Part shown: piece by piece, positions 11,571 through 25,111 of the stretch | How the letters are laid out: every line of letters begins with the position of its first letter | How positions within the stretch are numbered: position 1 is the stretch's first letter | Source of the DNA: Cyprinodon diabolis | Taxonomy: Eukaryota; Chordata; Actinopteri; Cyprinodontiformes; Cyprinodontidae | Assembly (NCBI GenBank): GCA_030533445.1 | Contig: CM060064.1 | Span: 38,595,787 to 38,659,786, forward strand | Direction: 5' to 3' | Length of the DNA: 64,000 nt | Made by a program: the position numbers and the translations under genes | Notes under the pieces: model-generated | What the model was told of the DNA's origin: nothing | Seen by the model: only the letters and a program-made list of their open reading frames with translations | Databases searched by the model: none

Positions 11571-13843
11571 TATATATATATATAAACAACTAACAACTAA
11601 CTGATTTAGATTAACTTAGAGCTGATAACTACAGTAACCAACTTTTTTTTTTTTTATAATAACCAAACTCACTTAAATTCTAGCCCATATTCCCTTTGCT
11701 CTTGTCAAGAGCAGACTTCGCTAGTTCACAAGTCCGCACTTGCGTTCTTTTGAACTGAGAATCGACCTTTGTGAAGCCTGAACTGCACAACTTTGTGACC
11801 AGTCAGACTTGGATGGATATATTTTGTTATCCAATAAAATAACCTTTGCAATGCGGTACCAGAGGTCTAGGGGCGGGCTTAAAAATATTATTTATTTATG
11901 TGCGTAAGGACTGAGTAATAGCGTACGCATAGAAAAGTCAAAATCTCAAAGATAAAAAATCTTTGTTTTTTTTTTAAGTGCTTGAATCAAACTTTGTGGA
12001 TGGCCTGCAGCTAGCAATGCATACGGGCCTACGTTATTTTACTGAAAAAAGTGTAAATTGTATGCCGTGTTTTGGGGATTTACAGCTTTGATACACCCTA
12101 ATTTTTTCCTGGAAACTTTGCTCAAATGTTCAAAATTTCACAAGCAGCAGAAGCTGGCGTTGGAAAAATTAGATTTAAGCTGTTCAATAGAGAGCGCTAC
12201 GATCACTCCACTTAACGTTAAACTTATTGTAGTAAAGGTACTGAAAATACTTATTTATATACTTAAAACATTAAAGAATGCTAAACTACATCATATAGAA
12301 AATATTGACGACTTTTCTGGAAGTAATGGACATGTTTTACATTCTCTGCATTATGTTGCATGACGTGGTCATCAGACATGCTCAGAGCAGTCACAGTAAT
12401 GTTCGAAAGGCTAATCAAGTATACAGTATTTATTGCTTGCTGTGTTTAGAATATGTGATATTTACACAAACACAAAAATATTCATAAGGAACCCCCCTAC
12501 CACCCAAAACGAAGTATGTGCCTACCCGGAAGTTATTCTGTTCGCACAAGCACAGGACGGATCTCGATTCCGGGACAGATCGGATAGTGACATTCACCAC
12601 GAACAGTAGTCAAAATCTTCCAAGAGGAAACTGGCGCTAAGAAGCTGCCTAAGGTCTATTTTATTTGAAGATAGCTATTTTGCTGTTCAATACTTTAACA
12701 ATTTGACAAATTTTCCTATCCTTTATCATTAAAAAAGTGTTAACGGAGATGCTGTTGTACTGTCTCTCCTCTTTACACAGTCCCACACACACACACGTAC
12801 GTGGATTTACACGTTAGTGTGAGGCACACATAAACACAATAAAACACACTAATATATTTCAACTTTGCAGTCAGAACCTAATCAGCACTCGAGACGCTGC
12901 AGCAGAAAAGTCACATCCACCAACAACTTAAAGTCTCGGTGATTAATTGAAATTATCTGAAGGGAAGACAAAATGAAACAGAGGTCACAACATCAGTGTA
13001 AAAATAGTGAAGTACCACTCAACTGCTCATAACAAGAGGATGAACACACTGTGTTTGTAGCCAGTTAGGCACGTAAAAAATCCACTTATTTACTCTCTGC
13101 TGACTTTAAAACCTTTGAGCGCACATCAGTCTACTTATCTAATTGACCACGGATTCTCAATGTAAACACCAGTGAAATTAATATTTACATTGATATTGAG
13201 TTGTCTTACTTAATCGTGCGTTTTTATCATCAACATGAAAGTTAACTGTAAATCTGTTTTACGAGTGCTGCTCTTTAGTGTCAACATGTGCAGCAGATAG
13301 GTTCTCCTGTTTTCCCTGCAACTTCTCGTGGTGTGTCCTGAATACATCAGATAGGAAACTTTACGTTTTGGATTTTTTTTTTTTTTATCAAAACACAAAT
13401 TGAATGCTTTATATTTCTTATCTCTGCTTTAAAAAACAGCAATTACCTGCCATTGATAGTCCTTCATGGCTGTCAACGGTGGGTAGGACATTTGTATTTT
13501 TTGTGAGACATTCGTCTTTTTTTTTCAGATACTGGTTTAAATAATGTTTAATGCAATGAGGAATTCTATGTTCTTGTTAAAAAATCTTGTTAAACCTTAA
13601 ATAGACTGAACAGACCTAACAGGGAATTTCAAACATAAGTTTCCATGTTGTTCTTAAAATGATTGTCTTGTTCTGAGCCCTTATGTTACAGATTTCCTGC
13701 TGCATTTGGACCAGTCTTTTGGAATACCAAATTTGGACCAAGCTCCAAAGGGGGCCTCACAATTAACCCTGAAAAACCCTAAAAAAAGAATAAATAAATA
13801 AATAAATAATTGGGAGGTTGGCCTAATCTTGATTACTGTAAGG
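11571..13843. other. Intergenic, no gene; possible old repeat
   Basis: About 2.3 kb without a supported gene. The stretch around 11700-11900 and 12490-12650 is less AT-rich (for example CACAAGTCCGCACTTGCG near 11730) and may be the two sides of an old element, but I could not pair its ends. There is an AAAT tract near 13790-13810. The 101-codon frame at 12058-12363 has no recognisable domain. Confidence 0.4.
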
Positions 13844-14196
13844 CAGGGGTCACCAAGGTGGTGCCTAAGGGGCCCTCAAGGACCACATGGGGTGCCCTCA
13901 GCATCTTCTGAAAAAAGAAAAACTCACCATTGGACTAAGTTTGAAATTTTATTTTATGTGCTGCTCTTATTTTTTTATCATTTATAGAGAATTTCATAAT
14001 ATCAATAATTGAAAACCTAGGGATTTCAAAATGACAATATATGAAAGCAAATGAAAAGAAACAACAGAATATGTTTTTTATCTATGAAGTTTAGGTGAAT
14101 GCCAACTCCTCCAGTTTATAGGTCAGTATTAGTTGCCTATCCTATAACTCAGTACCCATGAAGTAGCCTTCATTCTTATAAAGGTTGGTGACCCTG
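13844..14196. mobile_element. hAT-type MITE with perfect 8-bp duplication
   Basis: The 353-bp element begins CAGGGGTCACCAAGG and ends GGTTGGTGACCCTG, giving inverted termini of about 15 bp with one indel. It is flanked by the identical 8-mer CTGTAAGG (13836-13843 and 14197-14204), the target duplication length of hAT elements. It has no coding capacity. The termini match a non-autonomous family I recognise as very common in teleost genomes. Confidence 0.85.
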
Positions 14197-14317
14197 CTGT
14201 AAGGTAATATTGTCTTCGGTTGGAAAACAACTTACAACATACACCTGTAATATCTGCTGAAAATGATGTCCCTAACTTTCTCATTTTGCCTTATCTCATA
14301 TAGAGAACACTCCATCT

Positions 14318-14624
14318 CAGACGTTCCCCAACTTTTCAGTTTCTGACCCACAAAATAGTATCAGATAGTCTTGAGACCCAAACTATCGATTATAACACAA
14401 AAATGAAAAAAGAAAAGAAAAGCTATTGAAGTACCAAAAAAGACAGCATTAACAACGAATCTAGTCAATTTTATTTATTTATAAGCGATGTTAAAGTGTC
14501 TTTATACGTATACATCATACATGATTGTCTTTTTTTACTGTTTAGTCCAATTTCTGTAGGCTAACAAGCTTGTTGATCCTTGACCCCAAGTGTAGTCAAA
14601 ACCCAAACTTGGGGATCAGCGCTG
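14318..14624. mobile_element. hAT-like MITE, boundaries tentative
   Basis: The left end reads CAGACGTTCCCCAACTTT. The reverse complement of the right end reads CAGCGCTGATCCCCAAGTTT. These form imperfect inverted repeats starting CAG. An internal palindrome-like segment (CCAAGTGTAG to AACTTGG) lies near the right end. No clear 8-bp duplication was found, so this copy is old or the ends are slightly misplaced. Confidence 0.55.
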
Positions 14625-17534
14625 GAAAGGAAAGTTGCAAAAAATATTTTAAAGCCCGCTTAGAGCAAGGACGTTAACAGATTGCCCACTGTGCCTAAAA
14701 ATACAAATATTAAGCACTCTCTGAGAATTTTAGTAACTGTCAAAATGGACAGACCAGAGTTTGCCTGTACAAAGTCTGCTTATTACTAATGATGTTTTGT
14801 AGTAACAGTTCACAGGTTGCTTAAATGATATTTAATACAAAACTACAAACAGTTACATGGGTTTCATATTTCATGGTCAAATGATTTGTGGGTTTTAGTC
14901 TTTTCAAGTGGCGAGATTACCACTTGAAGTCCATTTTTATTCAGCCCTCTTTACCAAGAATCTCTTAAGGTGCAACTTGCCCAGATTTAAAAACATAACC
15001 CTGTCCCCTGACAAATTTAGAACAATGAAACCAAAGTGGTTGGTGAGGATGAGGGCTAAATGGGATGAGTGGTATGGGATCTGAGGGGGTGTGATTAGGA
15101 CATGGTAAAGAGGCAGTTAGCCTAGCTTAGACAAATTGAGACATTGAGAGTGAGAAGAGTTACGTCACGGACAGATCATTTACAGTAAGGTGGAGGATTT
15201 CTAACCTCCCTGAGGCTAAGAGGCTAAGCGAGGCTTTGTAGAGCCCAGTGGGCCCGAGCTGTCAGTTCAAGAGACTTGCTTCAAGGCATCAACTTAGTGA
15301 TGCCCAAAGCTGGCAAAGTGTACAGGTTTACTCACTACAAGGACATGTATCTGAGTGAGATGTTCTACCTGAATGATACCAAAAGCAAGCAACAGTAATG
15401 AAAGCATGTAATGTGTGAACCAATAGGAAAATCTAACTCATATAACCGCTGTTTAACCTTAAAAGGGTAGCACTGAGAAAATGTTAAAACTACTGATACT
15501 GTATATATGTAAAAGCACTTATAGTTTATCAGCAAAAAAAGTTGATTTGCAGAAGCAGTATGGTATATGGCATATTTAGATTACTACAGAGAAAATCAAA
15601 TTTTATAAAAATGTTACATACAGGTCTAGTTTTGAAACACTGGGCTAAAAAGCCACCTCACCATGAACTCACCATCCATAGACATGAAACAAGATGTTAG
15701 CGGCATACCATGGGGATGACTTGCTTAAGAAAGGACAGGGAGGACAAAAACGTTGAACTTAAGCCAAGTCAACAATGGAATGTCTTAGATTAAAGAATTT
15801 TCAGCTGACCTATGTGTTGTGATTCTATAGTTAAATTCTATTCCCAGCCCGCTGGGAATTTATGTTTCTGATACTTTAAGATGTTTATTGCCCTCCCCTG
15901 TAGGGGTGGTGAAATATCTTATTTAATCAGATATTATTTCAGCTGGTATATACTGTTTATGACACACAGTCCTACTAACTGTGTGTTAGAACAATAGATG
16001 AAAGAGTGATTCGAGCACTAATCATGGTCAAACAGTTATTTCTGCACATACATGGAATAAATTCACCACAACTTCTGTTCAAAATATAAGATTTTATTAA
16101 CAAAAATCATTCAGCTCCAAGTCAAACGTATTTCAGTTTAACACTCTCAACTAAGACTAGTAAAACTCAACTAAACTAAACTAACTACTATGTACAAAGA
16201 GGAAGGGGAAAACGGTTGAAAAACATATTACAGTTTAAGATGGATTCTGTGTTTGAAACCAAAGTTTATCTGGAAGAATTTGGGATCTGATCAAATTAGC
16301 TTTTCACAAATTTTAAAGAAATTGGAATGTTTTCAGACCAATTCACAATGCAAATCCATGAGGTGAATAAAACATTATTTGGCCAAATAATGTTCTATTG
16401 AGTGATTTGCTTAATCAAGTACCAAAAACCTTTAGTTAAATGATTCTTTACCCTCTTTGAAATAGCTAGCAGCGAATAGACATCAGGATTCCACTAAATG
16501 ACTCTTGGTCAGACTTGGCAATGGAAATGTAATGAGCATTTGAGGAACACATGAACACTAATGTTATATCATTGTTTAAATCCTTAGTGAATAAAGCTTG
16601 TCTAAGCTTTAGCAACAGCTCAACACATATTCCTGTAGCATAGCGTAGCATGCAGTCCATTCTTTAGCATCAGTTAGCGTTGTCTTTACTCCGCAGTAAA
16701 CACGCGATATGATTAGCATCATCAAAAGACACATTGCTTGTTCTGTCCCTAATCATGCCAGACCTGCAAACCTTTTTCCATGTCCATTTGGAAAGCTTGA
16801 GTTTTATCCAGTTTTGCAGCTCTGCAGTCAGGGATTCTTTGTCTCAGTCTCACAGCAGGGGTCCCCTCAGTCTCAAACCCAGGGCATGGTCTTCATCCAG
16901 TTTGGCTCTGTAAGTTCTGAAACTCAAAAGAAATGTGTTGCAAAAGTTCTGTTTGCAGCAGTTGGGTTCTGAAGAGTTCTGACTCATCCTTGATGGTTCT
17001 GGGGATCTGGTTCCCCTGGGGCCTGCATCTCCACTGTGGGCCACAGTGGGCCCCAGCTTTGAGCGCAGGAGCAGAAGCAGGCTGGATCAGAAGAGGGAGA
17101 AAGACAGAAGAAAGGCAAAAGAGGAAGAATCCTGTGTGCTCTGTGGTTTTGTTCTGTCCTCACAGGGAGGGGGGTAGGTTTTCACACCTCTGTGACTTCC
17201 ACGTGACTGCTTTGGCTGAAAAAGGGGGGGCTGCTGAAGTCCCCAAGCTGTTATTCACCAAAGCTGCGTTTTCTTCTCTGGTCATCCTATCAGGATGAAA
17301 CATGGACACTGGTTCCCACTGTCCAAAAGGTATGATCATGGCATATGGCATAACATATGAATTACCCTGTTAACTGGCATAAATTAAATGCACTGTTGTT
17401 TAAGCTTTGGAAGGATCTAACCTGCCATATAAAAATGCTGTGATGGCAGACAGTAGCCTTGTTGAGGCTGCAATATGAGGCCCCACATATGTCCCCTAGA
17501 GAGGACGTGTCACTTAAACTGTAAAATATCTATG
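14625..17534. other. Intergenic, unresolved
   Basis: No gene can be supported. A small perfect palindrome (CCCAGCCCGCTGGG) lies near 15846. The region 16800-17330 is less AT-rich and has several overlapping open frames of 63-121 codons on both strands. Their products are low in recognisable motif content and I take them as chance frames. Part of 16060-17480 may belong to an old retroelement, but no termini, primer site or protein motif was seen. Confidence 0.35.
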
Positions 17535-17875
17535 TTGGGTGGAGGTTGGTTGAGGACCCAAATGCAAAGATGAGGAGGCAGAGATGAATTTTTGACTATT
17601 TAATCAAAAAAGGGCAACAGAAAAAAAATACAAGAACAAAATACAAGAAACCAAAAAATCATGAGACGTCAGGGGAAAACAAACACATGAGGAGCAAGGT
17701 AACGGTGAGAAACCAGCAAAGAGGAACTGCACAGGAGGTGAATATATTGGGGACAGAACAAAGAATGGGTTAATGAGCTGATAGGGAGCAGGTGAGAACA
17801 GAAGTAACTAGAAGCGAGCTAGGGGAGAGGAGACTGACACAAGGGGGCAACAGAGAGTAACTCATGCAACACAGC
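17535..17875 (-). repeat. LTR-like repeat, minus orientation (tentative)
   Basis: Read on the minus strand this segment ends with TTTGCATTTGGGTCCTCAAC, preceded by a T-rich stretch with GATTAAATAG. The same kind of ending (CTGGGTCCCTCTGTTCTGAG) occurs in the unit at 32624-33325. The interior is a purine-rich string on the plus strand without coding capacity. It resembles a solo LTR or an LTR-derived repeat; the ends are not resolved and no target duplication was found. Confidence 0.4.
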
Positions 17876-18299
17876 TTAAGTATAATACAAAATGGAAAAG
17901 AAACCAATGACCAACACAACAGAATGACATAAATACCTGAAAACTCACAAATAAACTAATAGGAAAGTTCAAAGGGGGAGAATGATAAAAGTAAACATAT
18001 TTTTTTATTGAAGTCTTAAAATTGAGAATTGGGGAGCATTGATTCCTCCATGTTTCTGACAAGGCCAACCTGAAGCGATAAAAAAAATAAAGATGATTAG
18101 TTCAGTAACATGGCTTGATCCATTGAATCAAGATGATGCTACCTCTGGAAGCAATGTGCCACATATAACATCCAAGGGCATAGCTGGCACATGAGGAGGC
18201 AACACTTAAGACCTGAGGTTGAAGCAATGAACAAAACATCCGATTTCTCTTTCAGTCTTTAAAAACACCAAGCAAAAAAAAAACACAAAAAAAAACATT

Positions 18300-19620
18300 C
18301 CCATATTTCCATTAATGGTGCTCTTAGCATCCATTTGCTACCTGCAAATGAGACACTGAGACACCTGCATGTTCTGCTGAAACAAGAGGCCTCAGCGCCC
18401 TCCTCCCATTTACACTGGCAAAGATAACAGCAAGTAGTGAGTCGCGGGCGAATAGGGGAGGTGAGACCGTTAACTATGAGGGATGATGTCGATTTATCAT
18501 GATATTACAGCTCTGACAGGGAAACACACCTGTACTTTTTGATGTAATTTATTGACTGGTTTGTGGATGCTGAGCGAGAGGGGGGAAAAAATTAGTGCAG
18601 CTTTAATTACTGCTGCTGCTGGTTAAAATATTAATGGGGCACAGAGTGTTGCATGCTCATTTCTGTTGATTTTTAATTAGCAGTAATTCATTTCGCACAA
18701 AGCATGTTGATGCCTGTGCCGCAGACATTAGCGAAGAAGCTGAATAAAGATGTTTTTCAGCGAGGGAGAGAGGAAAGTGGTGTGCATACTGAGCGGGCGA
18801 TGGGCACGGCATCTCAGACGCTCTCCAGGCCAGAGAAGAGGCAAGGACAGGCATCTGTGGATGAAGGGAGAGAGAGCGGAGAAAAAAAGGTCCTCCATCA
18901 AGTCTGACAAATCCAAATCAGCATCTTCAACTGCTGCTACAGGGATGAGAGCGGAGAGGAACAGGCAGAGGAGGGGATGAACTGCAGTATGAAAAGAAAT
19001 GGATATAAGCTGACTATCTCCTTGCTGTGTGGAGATGAATAGTTTCTGTTTTATAACAACTACAATCATTAGACAGCTTAAAATCTGTTGTTTGTTTTTC
19101 TTTATGAAGAATTAAAAAAATCACAATGACCTTAGAGTCTGCATCCCTCTATGCCACATTCTGTGCACAATTTTTTATTTTTTATTTTTTGGTAAATGAA
19201 GCAATTTGCTTCTAAGTGACAGATGCGCACAGGCCTATTAGCGCAGCAGCGATTAGGAATCTTCCAAAGGATGGAGAAAAAGAAAATAAGAGGAAAAAAA
19301 ACACACCCTCATCAGGTATATTTGAGATTTGTGGCTGGCAAACAACCAAAAGCTTTTCCCTAAGACGTTTCAATCGAAGCTGTGATTCACCCCGTGACCC
19401 TTTTATGAGCAAGAATGCAGCAACCCCTCAGAAGCCCCCTCCTCTTACGCCCCCAACCCCCCCCCCCTCGCAGTGTGCGTGCCATGCCAGAGTCCGGGCT
19501 GGCATCTGGGAGGCTGTGATTGAGAAGTGTAAATAAATAATAATCCCTGGAAAGGAGACCGGCACATCAGCATCTGTCGACTCCCCAGCTAATAGTTTTT
19601 ATTGTGGTGCCATCAATTTA
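18300..19620. promoter_or_regulatory. Candidate conserved non-coding DNA
   Basis: The stretch is complex, non-repetitive and carries homeodomain-type TAATTA/TTAATTA cores (for example 18600-18690) next to GC-richer blocks at 18760-18960 and 19360-19520. It lacks supported coding potential. This composition is typical of distal developmental enhancers in gene deserts such as the one beside SATB1. The claim rests on composition alone. Confidence 0.3.
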
Positions 19621-22600
19621 GCACTCTTTGTTTCCACGATCCCCACCACCACCACCACTGCCAACACCACCACCCGCACCGGAGCAGACAGCTCCCTTTT
19701 TTTTTTTTAATTGAGCTGAACAGATTTTTGTTTAAGGATCTTTTCCTGCTCTCCATGGCATCTTGGAGATGACAGCGTTCTGTTGAAGATGAGATCAAGT
19801 GCAGCATGTTCACTACAAGTTTCATGCAGTATGAACCATCCTTTGGATTTTTAATATTCATCAAGATAACAGGTCATCAGCATCTGTTTCTTACTCTTAT
19901 GTTACAAAAACCAAGATATGCTTCCAGTTAACCACTATATTTACTCTTTACCAAAGTAACGCTTTGTTATTTTCATAACGTTGAATACGAAATATTTAAC
20001 TTCTGGATATGAAACTGCTTCTCTTCATTGAAATTATTTTCTTTTTATACACACCTACATTTCAAAATAACACCTACCAGACAGGTTTAGTTAAAATGAA
20101 ATTATTTTCTTATAAATGTCACCTCCCTGTCATTACAGAGGAAACTCTCATCATTGTTGAAACCTTATATCTTTCTTCTCGTTTGGATAATTAGGGGTCT
20201 TACAATTAATCCAACTGATGTGAGTTTATAAAAGTATTTGGTGAACAGAAGCAGGACAAGAAAAGATCTCAACCATTTTTAAAGAACCAATAAATCCTAC
20301 TTTTCAATTAGTTGAAAAAAATGGTTTGTTTTAGGAAACTGGTATCAAAGTAGAAGAATTCAGTCCTGTTTTTATGTTCATATAATTCTAAGGCAGATCC
20401 AGTCCCAGAAATAAATTGATTATATGTCTGTTTGTGTTTTTACCGACAGAAGAAAGCTTTTATTAATCTGACACGGTTTAAAAGAAAACTGCTCAGAGTA
20501 GAATTGCCCACTTTGAAGATGTAAAGATTTCAAAATGCAGAGAAGCATAAGCAGTGTCATCTTCTTCCAAACAGAAATAGCCCTTTAGTTTAGAGCAAAT
20601 AGAAAGCTGTGCAGCAGAGCTACCTTTTGCATGGTTACCAGCTAGTGGTTAGCCCCTCAATCTTTTCTCACAGAGCCTCTTATCTTGTCTTACACTTTAT
20701 CACTATTTCTTTTTTCAACCAAGTACCCCAAATAAGCTGCGATACATATGAATTGAAAATAGCCGGCTACATTCATTCCCCTTTACATCTAGGTCTCACA
20801 GTTTTCATGCAAAGTAACTCCACCTGCTAACAGCAGCTGAAAGCGAGACAGACTACACTTTGATTAGAAATGGTGGCGTATAAATAACCTGACCCGAGAT
20901 CTCATCATCTATTTATGCTCACTTTACAGTAAACAGGTCAGCCTGTTTATAATTTTGTTAAGCCTGTCTACCCCCATAGTTTCCATTAGCTTATTAAGTT
21001 GCTCTTAGGCAAAATCCCCTCTGGTGGTATTACCTTTGGTTTGCCTTCTTTTTATGTTTTAAATGATAGAACATGAGCTAAACAACGTCAAACATTGACA
21101 TTGAAACACATTGATTATACCTGGTATTGTATATTATGCCAAAAGCTCAGTGATGACAGAATAAAGTATCCATGAAATGAATGCAGAATATGGGGAAAGA
21201 CCATTATAAATAGGCCATTACTGGCCAATATGTTGCAGCTACTACATTATTCAAAGAATTAAAAAGGAAACAAACATCAGTGAATCAAACTTTATTGATG
21301 GAGCATGCTATATTCATGATTAAAGTTCTGTCTTCGTATGTGACTGGTCCTTGGTTCCTAAAGCCTGGTTTATACTTGATGCATTGAATAGGGCACATGG
21401 GTGAACGTGTCTGTGACTCAGTCCTTGATCCCGACCCTGACTCTAGACGGGGGACCCTGTGGGCTGTTGAAGTCGTGGTCGTACACCTCCAAATTTTTGT
21501 AACTGTGTGGAAAGAGTGCTCACTGCTCAATTCAGAATGAAAGGTGACTTGGTAACTTTTCACACATAGATAAACCATTACTTCAAGAATAGAAGGAAGA
21601 GAGTAACGGAAAGCAACAACTCACAAAATCATTCAGAGAGTGCAAACCTACGCCAAGTAGCTCCTTTTGTGACTTCCACCTTAAGTTTACACCTGTATTC
21701 ACAGAATCTTTCCAAAATATTCTTGGATCCACATGATGATATGGATTATCTCCAACATTTAATCACATGTTGCCAGACATAATATGCACCTTCGCTAAAA
21801 ATTTCTGCAAAATCTGTCTTTAACCCTTTTAGTTATTTTTAAAAAAGACACACTAATGCAGATGAAAACATGACCTGTAGAGTAAAGGTTACCATACCAC
21901 ACACAATTTATTTATAAAGCACTTTCAACACCCAACAAGACCATAGGTGCTATACACAATCATGATCGCAGACATATGTGTGGATTATAAAGTTATTATA
22001 TAAAGCTAATAGAGTCTAAATTCATATCTAGGGAGAGTTTTATTAAAAGGTGTTTTGCTTTTTGTTGTTTTTTTCTTATGTTCTTAGTGTTAAACTTTGC
22101 AAAACACAACTGATAAGACAAAAATGTTTTCAAAAGGGCACAGAGCTGTGTATGAAGCAGTTCTCTTTTTTTACCTTTCCACTGGTTGTGTTTGTACTGA
22201 CCTGTAGGACTAATGGATACCACTGGACATCAAATAAATAAATTGTATTTTTAAAAATCTCTTTTTCTTTTTCCTTTCGTTCTTTTCATTTGTGTCTTCA
22301 TAGCTCTCATAGGCTCTCCAGAAACAGATGTGGCCATAAACACAACAAACTTTCTCTGTGAAGCGGTGAAGGTCTAATTTTCTCCCTGTTCTTAGAGTTC
22401 ATCTGCATCTGAAATGATAGAGAAGCCAGACTCCCTGTTTGTCTAATTTGCTATGACTGGATTGGTAAAAATAATAATAATAATAACACACAGAAACAGG
22501 TCTAAAATCTCCAAATAAGATTCTCAAAATAAGCTCCATCTTTAAATCTGAGTCAGTCTCTAACTCTCGATTAAATTTAGATCTTTAATCATCTTAATAC

Positions 22601-22969
22601 TGAGAAAAGAAACTTTGTCTTTATATAAGGCATTCCTTAATTTATATTGTGCAAACCAATAATAAAGTAGTAAGACTTTAAGTTTTAGACATATCTCTAC
22701 CATTAGTAAACGCTTTAAAAACCTCCTTTCTATTCTTTCCAAAACGGTTTAGATGAAATGACAATAAATCTCTACATTTTTAGAATACAATAGAATTTTG
22801 AATTCTAGTGTTTAACTCCTTTCAGAGGTTAGTGGGCCTACTTTATCTTGAGAATAATAATTAACTGTAATATAGCTTGATTGTTATTGACTGTAGGTTT
22901 CATCATTTTATCAACAGCTCTATAATAACCATATATACAGTTTATTAGCAAACAAAAGTTGCCTTAAGC
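19621..22969. other. Intergenic, possible old repeat pieces
   Basis: No gene is supported. A CACCAC-rich tract is near 19640-19675 and an AAT tract near 22470. The piece at 21360-21480 (starting AAGCCTGGTTTATACTTGATG) and the piece at 21905-21960 (TTTATTTATAAAGCACTTTC) look like parts of dispersed fish repeats, but I could not define their limits. Confidence 0.4.
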
Positions 22970-23263
22970 CAAGTTATCCTTCAGTGACAGACTGCTGCTT
23001 CCCAAGTGCCAAACCAAGAGACTTAAGAACTCTTTTGTCCCCCATGCCATCAGACTGTACAACGCCTCACTGGGGGCGAGGAGGCGAGGGAAGAGGGTAG
23101 GAGTAGCACTTGTAACACTTAATTTTAATTTAATTTAACTTAATACTTTTTTGTTGCTTAATTTTAACTTAATTTAACATGTAAGCTGCTGGTAACCTTA
23201 ATTTCTCTTCCTAAGAGATCAATAAAGTACTGCCAAAGTCTAAGTCTAAGTCTGTCTAAGTAA
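22970..23263 (+). pseudogene. LINE 3' end (CR1/L2-like) with TCTAAG tail
   Basis: On the plus strand the segment near 23020-23080 reads as RLKNSFVPHAIRLYNASLG, a peptide type found at the C-terminus of CR1/L2/Rex1-like reverse-transcriptase proteins. It is followed by an AT-rich 3' untranslated part, AATAAAG, and a short TCTAAG/AAGTCT tandem tail at about 23235-23263. Such non-LTR elements end in short tandem repeats. Nothing upstream of the C-terminus remains, so the copy is strongly 5'-truncated and inactive. Confidence 0.75.
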
Positions 23264-23353
23264 TTTACAATAGCTGGAAATATCTACTTCATGGTGGACA
23301 CACAAAACACAGCCCTAAAGTTTGTGTTCTACAATCTGGCTGTTTTATTTTTT

Positions 23354-23379
23354 ATTTTTTTTTGGGGGGGGGGGGGGGG
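23354..23379. repeat. Poly(T) followed by 16-base poly(G) run
   Basis: An interrupted T tract runs directly into sixteen consecutive G residues (23364-23379). The short frame with a glycine run is an artefact of it. Runs like this are also prone to sequencing length errors. Confidence 0.9.
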
Positions 23380-23417
23380 TTGTAAGGTGAGTGAAACCAT
23401 TCAGAGTTGTAATACAT

Positions 23418-23441
23418 ACACACCCACACACACACACACAC
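23418..23441. repeat. (CA)n microsatellite, short
   Basis: An impure CA tract of about 24 bp. Confidence 0.8.
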
Positions 23442-25065
23442 CCTGTTGGTACAACATGTTTACACATCCATCATCTCCCACAAACAGAAGAACTCCGTTT
23501 CCATCTCGTTAAACTTCAACTGAAGCCAAATCAGGAATGTTCACAGATTGTCCCACAATTCCAGATGACAGACACACACTCTGCGCACACAGTGAAAATC
23601 AGCCAGTCTTTCAGCTGTGTGTGTGAGTGTATGTTTAAAAGGTAGAAATATGCTGGTATTTTGTGGACATGGGAAGCAGGCTGATGGGTGCATAAATAAG
23701 GGATGTTGGAACATCTGGTCTTTGTTGTGCGTTCAGCTTTTTAATGTCTTCAAAGAGCAACTCTGACGCATCGCTGACTACCGCTCCTTGCTCCTGCTTC
23801 ATTTTAGCATGGAATAATAAACCATCTTTGGGGAATTGAGTCCCTAAGTCTCTCTCGCTCTCTTCATTTGGATATGCCGATGCGAGCCACCCCCCACCCT
23901 CTTCTTTCCCTCGCTTACAACTCATGCACCCCATTTAAGACAACTTTCCTTTTTACTTAGTTGATTTTAAATTTTTTATACCTCAGGGAACACTGGTGTG
24001 TGTCACTGCAGTCACCGGCTGTGTTGCTACGAGCACAATTAAAATTCACGCACACTTTCCTCGTCCTCATTCCCCAGCATGCTCAGATGCTTCCTCTCCG
24101 GACCGCAGCAGACATGGAAAGTTGTACATTTCTGATTATATGCAGAGCAGATTTAGTCTGGAAGGCCCCAGCTCAACGTGATTAGGCAACCAGACTCATA
24201 AATTAAATACATACAGGACTTCATAAGTGAGTGATAATCCTGTTGACCATGAGAGCTGTGTTCAACTTGTACTTTCATCACGAGCACAAGTCGCAGGCCG
24301 TGTGCTGCTCAAAATCAACGAGCTACATGACACATTAGGAAATGTTTCCAGCGCGACACAGAAAAGCACCAAAGACGCAGCAACAAGCTCTCACAGCATG
24401 TCAAACTGCTATTTTGAGAGTACTCATTCACTTTGCACATGGTAATTGAAAGATGACGGCAGGCTGTATTCCCTGAGAAAAAGATCATTCACATGTGGAT
24501 TCAATGGAAGGAAGTGTCGAAGAACAAAAGGCATTTTCTAGGGCTTTAGCACAGTAGTGGTGTGGCTTCTGAATGCTGTGAAAACTGGCATACGTGTTGA
24601 GGTCAGGCCCAGTTTTATTTAGTCTCATGAGTGACACATGACTCACTGGTGATATAGATTTACCAGGTCCAGCTGAAAAAATACAAAGTGCTTAGATTTA
24701 CCAGCTGTGTACCATCAGTCTCAGGGGAATCAATGTTTTGACATGGAAACTTAGCAGAATATCTCTAAAACCCGGTCAATTATTGATTTTTGTTCAAGTG
24801 AAACAGTCTCAGGGTTTAATTGATTTTAGAACTTCTAATCTTAGCAGCTCTTTTAATTTGTTGTTTATGTGAGTATATAGTGTTTGTTGAATAGCAAGAT
24901 TTTTTGTAGATGATTTTGAACAATAGAAAAATAATTGAATTAACAAATCAAACAGAAAATCTGATCCAAAATCTCTCTTTCCTAAAAAGTATAAGTTGTT
25001 ATTTTATAAGACTGTTTCCTTTAAACCCCAGTAAGCATTGGTAGAAAAACCACTACACTGAACAT
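23442..25065. other. Intergenic, no feature seen
   Basis: No supported gene. The part 23980-24450 is less AT-rich and non-repetitive and could hold regulatory DNA. Frames of 61-99 codons there lack recognisable domains. Confidence 0.45.
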
Positions 25066-25111
25066 GGTTCTGCTGGAGGTTTCTTCCTGTTAAAAAGGAT
25101 TTGTTTCTCTA

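Noticed and set aside
16933..17298. 121-codon plus-strand frame
   Set aside because: No motif, overlapped by other frames on both strands in a less AT-rich stretch, no clear splice signals at its ends.
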